From: Gnetum montanum
Lineage: Eukaryota > Streptophyta > Gnetopsida > Gnetales > Gnetaceae
Assembly: GCA_015680685.1 (NCBI GenBank)
Contig: MNCI01017888.1
Span: 1,661-65,660 of the forward strand
DNA length: 64,000 nucleotides
Direction of reading: 5' to 3'
Within the stretch, counting starts at the first letter, position 1, and each line of letters begins with the position of its first letter. The notes below the pieces were generated by a model that had not been told where the DNA came from, searched no databases, and worked only from the letters and a program-made list of their open reading frames with translations. The position numbers were made by a program, and so were the translations under genes. Shown here in pieces: positions 59,201 to 64,000 of the stretch.

Positions 59201-60700
59201 TGGGATTTTCTTTATATTATATGTATCAAATCATCTTTTATATTTATTAAATGCAACAATATACATGAGTGTTCTTGGTAATCTACTCAACATCATCTTT
59301 GAAGCTTACAACCAAATTGCACTATGTTCTGTATGATAAATCCACTTGGTCAAAACCGGTGGGATCCATGTATGATGATCATTTTAACCATAATCAACAC
59401 AAGAGCCTATTATGAACATGGTAAAGTATCTCATGTCCCAATATTTATAATCCCTTATTATTTCATTTCCACCTCATTACTGCATACAATTATAACCTTG
59501 ATTTCATTTAGTATAATATAAGGTCTCAACAACAATAGTTGTATGGATGTGAAACATGATCTTGATCAACATTCAATCTTTAACATGCCCATGAACACCT
59601 TGTGAGATGGTTCTCTAAGGGCATTTTAGGTAGAAGTCTACTTTGGGAAAGATCTACTTGTATAACTCATGGAGATTTAGCCTATGAACCACCTCCATAT
59701 GCCGAAGTCATTCAAGTGTAGATCATTTTATTATTTTGCATTATAATTTGTTGATTAGTTCTCTATTTTTGTAATAACACTTTGAAAACACCTTTTATGA
59801 TTCATGATTTGCAAACCTATCACATTCATCATCTATACTTGTCCTCATTATTCTTATGACCTTCATGCTTATGATCCTCTTTCAGCTCTTATTTAATCCC
59901 AAAAATTTGAATAAAATTCACAAAAAAATCAATAAAATTTGGCCAAAATAGCACCATTGATGTTGCTATGTCAATGTAGAGGGATTCATTGATGAAGCCT
60001 CATCAACACATCAGCATCAACGCAAGGTAAAAATGCTATCTATATCCGTTGACACTTAGCTAATTTTTTACATTTTGCTCATTTTTGAAGAGGGTTTTTG
60101 CCATTACAAAGAGCCTAAACCTTCCAACTACAATATCTTAAGAACCAACCATCCAAATTATCCCATTCAACAACTTGGGAGCTCTTAGAGTTGAACTCTA
60201 CATTATGGGGGCAAGATACCTTTAGTTTGAGATCCCTTAAGAAATCCTAGATTTTGAACTAAGATAGTTAACATTAGTAAGAATTAAAGTAACATAAAAA
60301 TTTAGAATGAATAGATATCTTAGGACCTTCAGGATGTTATACTACAATTACTTAGAGGCATTAATGCTAAGACTTTTCAAAATTAAGCTAATTCTCATAA
60401 CGATCAAGGATTATATCACTTAGAAATGATGATTAGAACTAATAATTGATCATTAATATTATTGTAAATGGTACCTTAGAAAGTTACAGAGGCAAGTCAT
60501 CCATCACCTATGATGAGTAGCAAGAGTCTTAACACCCAATCATGCAAGTTACAAGCATACACATGTAACCATATTATAATTCATGGAGGACAATGTAAGT
60601 ATACTAGTGTATTGATGATAAGTCCATACCATTTTCTTCCCACCAGAGTTGGCAAAATTCAAAGTATATGGCTTAAATTTGAGAGAGGTGGAAGTTAAGG
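59201..60700. other. No gene recognised between R2 and the next gag
   Basis: A short plus-strand stretch near 59660-59720 reads GDLAYEPPPYAEVIQV, without an identifiable family. 60511-60560 weakly resembles the terminal part of a family 2 LTR in minus orientation. Confidence 0.4.
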
Positions 60701-60719
60701 TTATTTTCTAGGACTCTCA

Positions 60720-61500
60720 TTAAGGAAGCAAAAAGCTAGTACCAATCCTTAGAACTAGAATTGATCTGAAGATGGAGTACCATGTTAGAACTCTTCAATG
60801 ATAAGTATCAAACCTATCCAAGAGTGTCCAATCTATGGAAACAAATCCAAAGAGGAAAGTAAGGGACACATGAATCCCTTAACACAACGAGTAGATATTA
60901 TCCCCTACTACATAGATGCCTAGGCCATAAATTTTTACCAAAGGAACAAAAAAGGAATATTATTTATGGGTTAAGGAACAAGAGTAGAGAAACCCTTGGG
61001 GTATATGCCTAAGGAAGATTATTAGAAATGATAACCCATCAAATTCAAAGGTTAATAGACTAGGTGGCCAAAGAAGAAGGAGAATTGAAGAAAAGGGAAT
61101 TAGCTAAGAAATACAACCAAGATCCTACAATTAGAAAAGGAGATGATAGAATGTGTGATAGACAAGAAGAAGAAACTTTGGAGGCTATCATTCAAAAGAA
61201 GACTCTACCCATTCAAAAATCAATCAGTGACAGAGCAACAAAGATAGAGAAAATGTGGGACTCAGTAGATGAGAAATTCGCTACGGATCTTAAGATAGTA
61301 GAGGAGAAGACTGAACAAGCATTCAACAAGAACAAAGAAAAGAAGAAAAGAATAGATAATGAATGAGAGAGTTAAAAACATAAGGGAAAAGTTGCTGCAG
61401 TTGAGGAATTTACAGACTCTATTTTAGAAGATGAAGAAGGATGAAAAGTGTACCAGTATGAACATCCTAAGGGATGTTGTCCTATCATGGCTTACTTCTA
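60720..61500 (+). pseudogene. gag of gypsy element C
   Basis: RWSTMLELFNDKYQTYPRVS, NLWKQIQ, SRYYPLLHRCLGHKF and IYGLRNKSRETLGVYA match the gags of elements D and A. The following 100-codon clean stretch (61064-61366) is highly charged (Lys/Glu) and likely helical. YEHPKGCCPIM at about 61455-61490 repeats the motif of element A. A few stops. Confidence 0.75.
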
Positions 61501-62229
61501 AGAATCAAGAGCATATGCACTTAACCAAAGATTTGTCAAAAAAAAAATATATATATATACTAAAATGATTATCTTTGCCATAGGGTAATTTTACACAACC
61601 TTTCCAATCATCATACTATCCAAGCGAAGCCTATCCTTAGCCACAAGAGAAATACCAGCAATAGTGGCAACAACCACAAGCATGGGGAATTCCACCACTG
61701 AGGTAGTCATATCCATATAGGCAACCCAATCCTTATGGATATTACGTTCAACATCCAATCTCTCCTAGAAATGCTTCAGTCTATATTTCCTCTTAGTACT
61801 ATCCACCATAGTGTTAGATGCCCACTACTCCAAGAATGGATCCTAATTCTTATGCGCATCAATCAACAGCTAGTTCATCAAGTCCAACTCTTAATTCTCT
61901 ACCACTAGTACTACCACCAGTTATGCAAGGAGAACTTCCATCACAATCGTAGCAGAAAAATGCTACTAAGGTAATGAATATATAAAGAGAGGATCATACC
62001 AACAATAGTAAAGGAAAATCTTGGAAACATCCTTTCTTCAAGACAAGTACTAAAAAGAGTAGTAGAGTTAGAACCTCATCCAATAAAATTTCCCTTGTAA
62101 CATATCCTCCTGCAAACACTATGTTTCCACAACAACCAACTCAAAAAATTACAAGTGCCATGCTAACTGAAATAGTATTAGACTAGAAAAAATCAAAAAA
62201 TATTTCTAAGAAAAGAATAGATCTAGGAA

Positions 62230-62710
62230 ATCCTTTGACTTATTTACAAATTACTAGAAATTCACCCTAAAAAGCTCTACTAGACTCAAGTCCTCGAGTT
62301 AATTTGAAATCTCAAGAGAAATATAAGGCATGGAACCTATCGCCCTTAAAGACGTGCAACATAAAACTAGAGCTAGCAGATCAATTGGTCACCATTTCTT
62401 TGAGATAAATAGAAGATGTAGTAACCACTATCAATGGGTGGTCTTACCTAGTAGATTTTCTTGTAATTGACATGAAGAATGATGACATGGAATTTTCAAT
62501 TATTATTGGGAGAGCATGGATTAGCACAATTGATGCTAAGTTAGGAATGAGAGACTTATCTTTGGAAATTTCCAAGGAAGAAGAGCAAGGAGTCATACAT
62601 ACAGAAAGAATTTCATGCATTAGTAATGATAAAGAAGGATGTAGTTGTGAACCAAAACTTCAAAATGTTAACAAAATTCTTACACTAGCCCACTACAATT
62701 GTAAGAAATA
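62230..62710 (+). pseudogene. Protease of gypsy element C
   Basis: NPLTYLQITRNSP, a stop, KALLDSSPRVNLKSQEKYKA (active site DSG now DSS), TCNIKLELADQLVTIS, a stop, and a clean end with FSIIIGRAWISTIDAKLGM and DLSLEISKEEE. Same layout as 105-660. It ends at TAA 62709-62711, and no RT follows. Confidence 0.75.
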
Positions 62711-62785
62711 AGTGTGTGTAAAAAAGGAGATAATGACTACTAAACCAAAAGACACCCATGGTGATAAAACCATTTTAAAATCAAA

Positions 62786-63640
62786 TGTGATATCATATCT
62801 ATGATATCATATTAACGATATTGTAGCTTAAGCTATGTCATCATTGATATGATGTCTTAGGAGTTGTGGAACCCTATAAACACTACCACTTGGACATACA
62901 AGCAACAACAATTTTTGCCAACCCTTACCCAAACTCTTGTAATTTCATTTTGTAGTTTTAGCGATAGTGTGAATGCCCATAGTGTGATATTAAGTAGTTG
63001 AATGAAGTCTTTATTCAAGTGAATTATACTTAGGCACAGTTTATCACTAATAATAAAGATTGAGATTGTTTTACATCATTGTAGCATTCCTTAGTTTTTT
63101 TTTCTTTTCTTTACTTAGCATAATTTTCTTATTTTCTTAGCTTAGTGCTTTAAATTTCATAATTATTTTACTTTTCATGACTATTAGTTAAGTGGAATGG
63201 ATACAACTGGTTTTGAGTGTTTAAGTATAGTTTTTTAGTAACCTAGTTGTGGTCTTGCTTGATTCGCTTAGTAGTGATTCCACTTGGTAATCCTAATGAT
63301 AGTTGCATAAGCCGAAGATGTGAGTGGAAAACTAGGACCAGGTACTCATTGCTCTAGGATAGAATAGATTTCCATTTCTCTATTACTTAGACTTAGAGTC
63401 TAATTTCATTTTTAAACATGTTTACCACTAGGAGTAATTTGAGCCTTACAACATCATATATCATATGCCTCACTACAAGTTAAACCATGCATTCAGCTTT
63501 AGCTAACTCAAATTGAGAAGACAAGAATCGTGAACTTAATATCAACTCCTAGCATAATTACATTGTTCATCCACAAATTACGATCTAGTCGCATGTAAAC
63601 ACTTGTGACTTGTATGGTAGAGTGTTGGGATATTCCATCA
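62786..63640 (+). repeat. Family 2 LTR
   Basis: Starts TGTGATATCATATCTATGAT, has TATA-type CCCTATAAACAC (about 62871-62882) and AATAAAGATTGAGATTGTTT (63051-63070), and ends near TTCCATCA; the terminal part (GATCTAGTCG...ACACTTGTGACTTGTATGG) matches the end of the LTR of element A. No primer site follows, so it behaves as a 3' or solo LTR. The end is approximate. Confidence 0.7.
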
Positions 63641-63664
63641 TTCATTAACAAGGATAGTGCCTGA

Positions 63665-64000
63665 TGTTATTAGCAGAATGCCTCCAAGCCACTTGAGAAA
63701 AGTCCATCATGTCCACAGTAGTTGTGGAATTAGATTTTGGACCATTAATGTAATTTTCTCCCAAGAATGTCAAAATGCAACTCTAAGCCTCACCTCTATG
63801 GCCCGCTCTCTTATGTAATAATAAATGGTACCTAGGAGGAGTGTACCAATTTTAGAGAAATAAGTAGGATGATGTGATTGTTAAGATCAAAGGAGTCTCA
63901 GTGCCTTATTTTGTAGAAGCCATTGCAAAAGCACTTAACATTCCAAATGTTGGAGCTAATGTAGCATTGATGTAAAGAAGCTATAGCTACAAAGAATCTA
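63665..64000 (+). pseudogene. Second copy of ORF2 (N-terminal domain), runs off the window
   Basis: Plus-strand frame with about five stops: ECLQAT, EKS, TVVVELDFGPLM, FSPKNVK, SPLWPALL, WYLGGVYQF, RNK, VKIKGVSV, VEAIAKALNIPNVGANVA. It is collinear with ORF2 of element D (ECVQAI, TVIVELNF, FAPEVV, FPFWPIL, WYLGEMYQFW, NICGVTV, ISEALNL), roughly 40% identical over about 95 positions by eye. The divergence and independent location show ORF2 is a gene family of these elements, not a one-off capture. It begins about 25 bp after the family 2 LTR. Confidence 0.7.

Larger units (their letters stand above)
60720..62785 (+). mobile_element. Gypsy element C internal region: gag and protease, no pol
   Basis: Plus strand: gag capsid-like block at 60720-61030, Lys/Glu-rich C-terminal gag (61064-61500), Pro-rich region, protease (62230-62710), and only 75 bp later a family 2 LTR. 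RT, RNase H and integrase are absent, as in the first element and in element D. Confidence 0.75.

Noticed and set aside
59660-59720. PPPY-containing peptide as a retroviral late domain or env-like gene
   Set aside because: Too short, no membrane or envelope features around it.
60511-60620. Possible fragment of a family 2 LTR in reverse orientation
   Set aside because: Only the first 50 bases resemble 14719-14770, and weakly; could be chance in AT-rich DNA.

Overview
The window is plant nuclear DNA. One spliced, apparently intact host gene (a MATE-family transporter, 27797-31404) sits in AT-rich, repeat-dense sequence built mostly of decayed and nested LTR retrotransposons, one non-coding LTR derivative, tRNA-like SINE candidates and small tandem repeats. 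A large-genome plant (conifer-like) would fit the repeat load and element types, but nothing here proves the taxon. There are five single-N positions (7594, 11455, 40075, 52595, 53159) and one 906-bp N run (21168-22073); two of the single Ns mark what look like assembly joins.

Layout. 1-3751: 3' half of a Ty3/gypsy-type element (+) with protease but no reverse transcriptase, ending in an LTR at 2961-3751. 3752-9278: no gene recognised; short repeats and two SINE-like copies. 9279-14717: gag-protease-RT-RNaseH-integrase remnant of a second gypsy element (A, minus strand), whose 5' LTR is split in two (14719-15255 and 23827-24254). The split is caused by a younger insertion, element D (15256-23821, minus strand, 5-bp duplication GCTAG). 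D has both LTRs, a tRNA-Asp-type primer binding site and gag, but its pol is replaced by a long separate ORF ('ORF2', 16218-18990) with an LTR-like TATA segment upstream of it. 24270-24965: a decayed CCR4/nocturnin-like (EEP fold) pseudogene, followed by a 130-bp-arm inverted repeat. 27022-27178: SINE-like copy. 27797-31404: the MATE gene (8 exons, 488 aa).

33785-38688: a Ty1/copia element (minus strand, two 240-bp LTRs, tRNA-iMet-type PBS), coding but full of stops. 39668-46411: an LTR element with perfect CTTAC duplication, iMet-type PBS and polypurine tract but no recognisable protein (a LARD-like non-autonomous element); one LTR carries a 234-bp tandem duplication next to an N. 46412-50397: single-copy-looking DNA with tandem repeats and a weak two-exon gene-start candidate. 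50398-59200: a mosaic bounded by two related LTR-like blocks, containing a truncated LTR of A's family, a second gypsy element in which a 322-bp perfect palindrome ends at Ns, and a gag-protease-RT-integrase remnant on the + strand. 59200-64000: another gag-protease remnant (+), an LTR of A's family, and at the very end a second, diverged copy of ORF2.

The most interesting pattern is the gag + ORF2 type of element. ORF2 occurs twice in this window in unrelated stages of decay, has its own promoter-like segment in D, and stands where pol should be, so D must have moved with enzymes supplied by another element. The LTRs of D and of A's family also share GATATC-centred palindromes at the start of U3.
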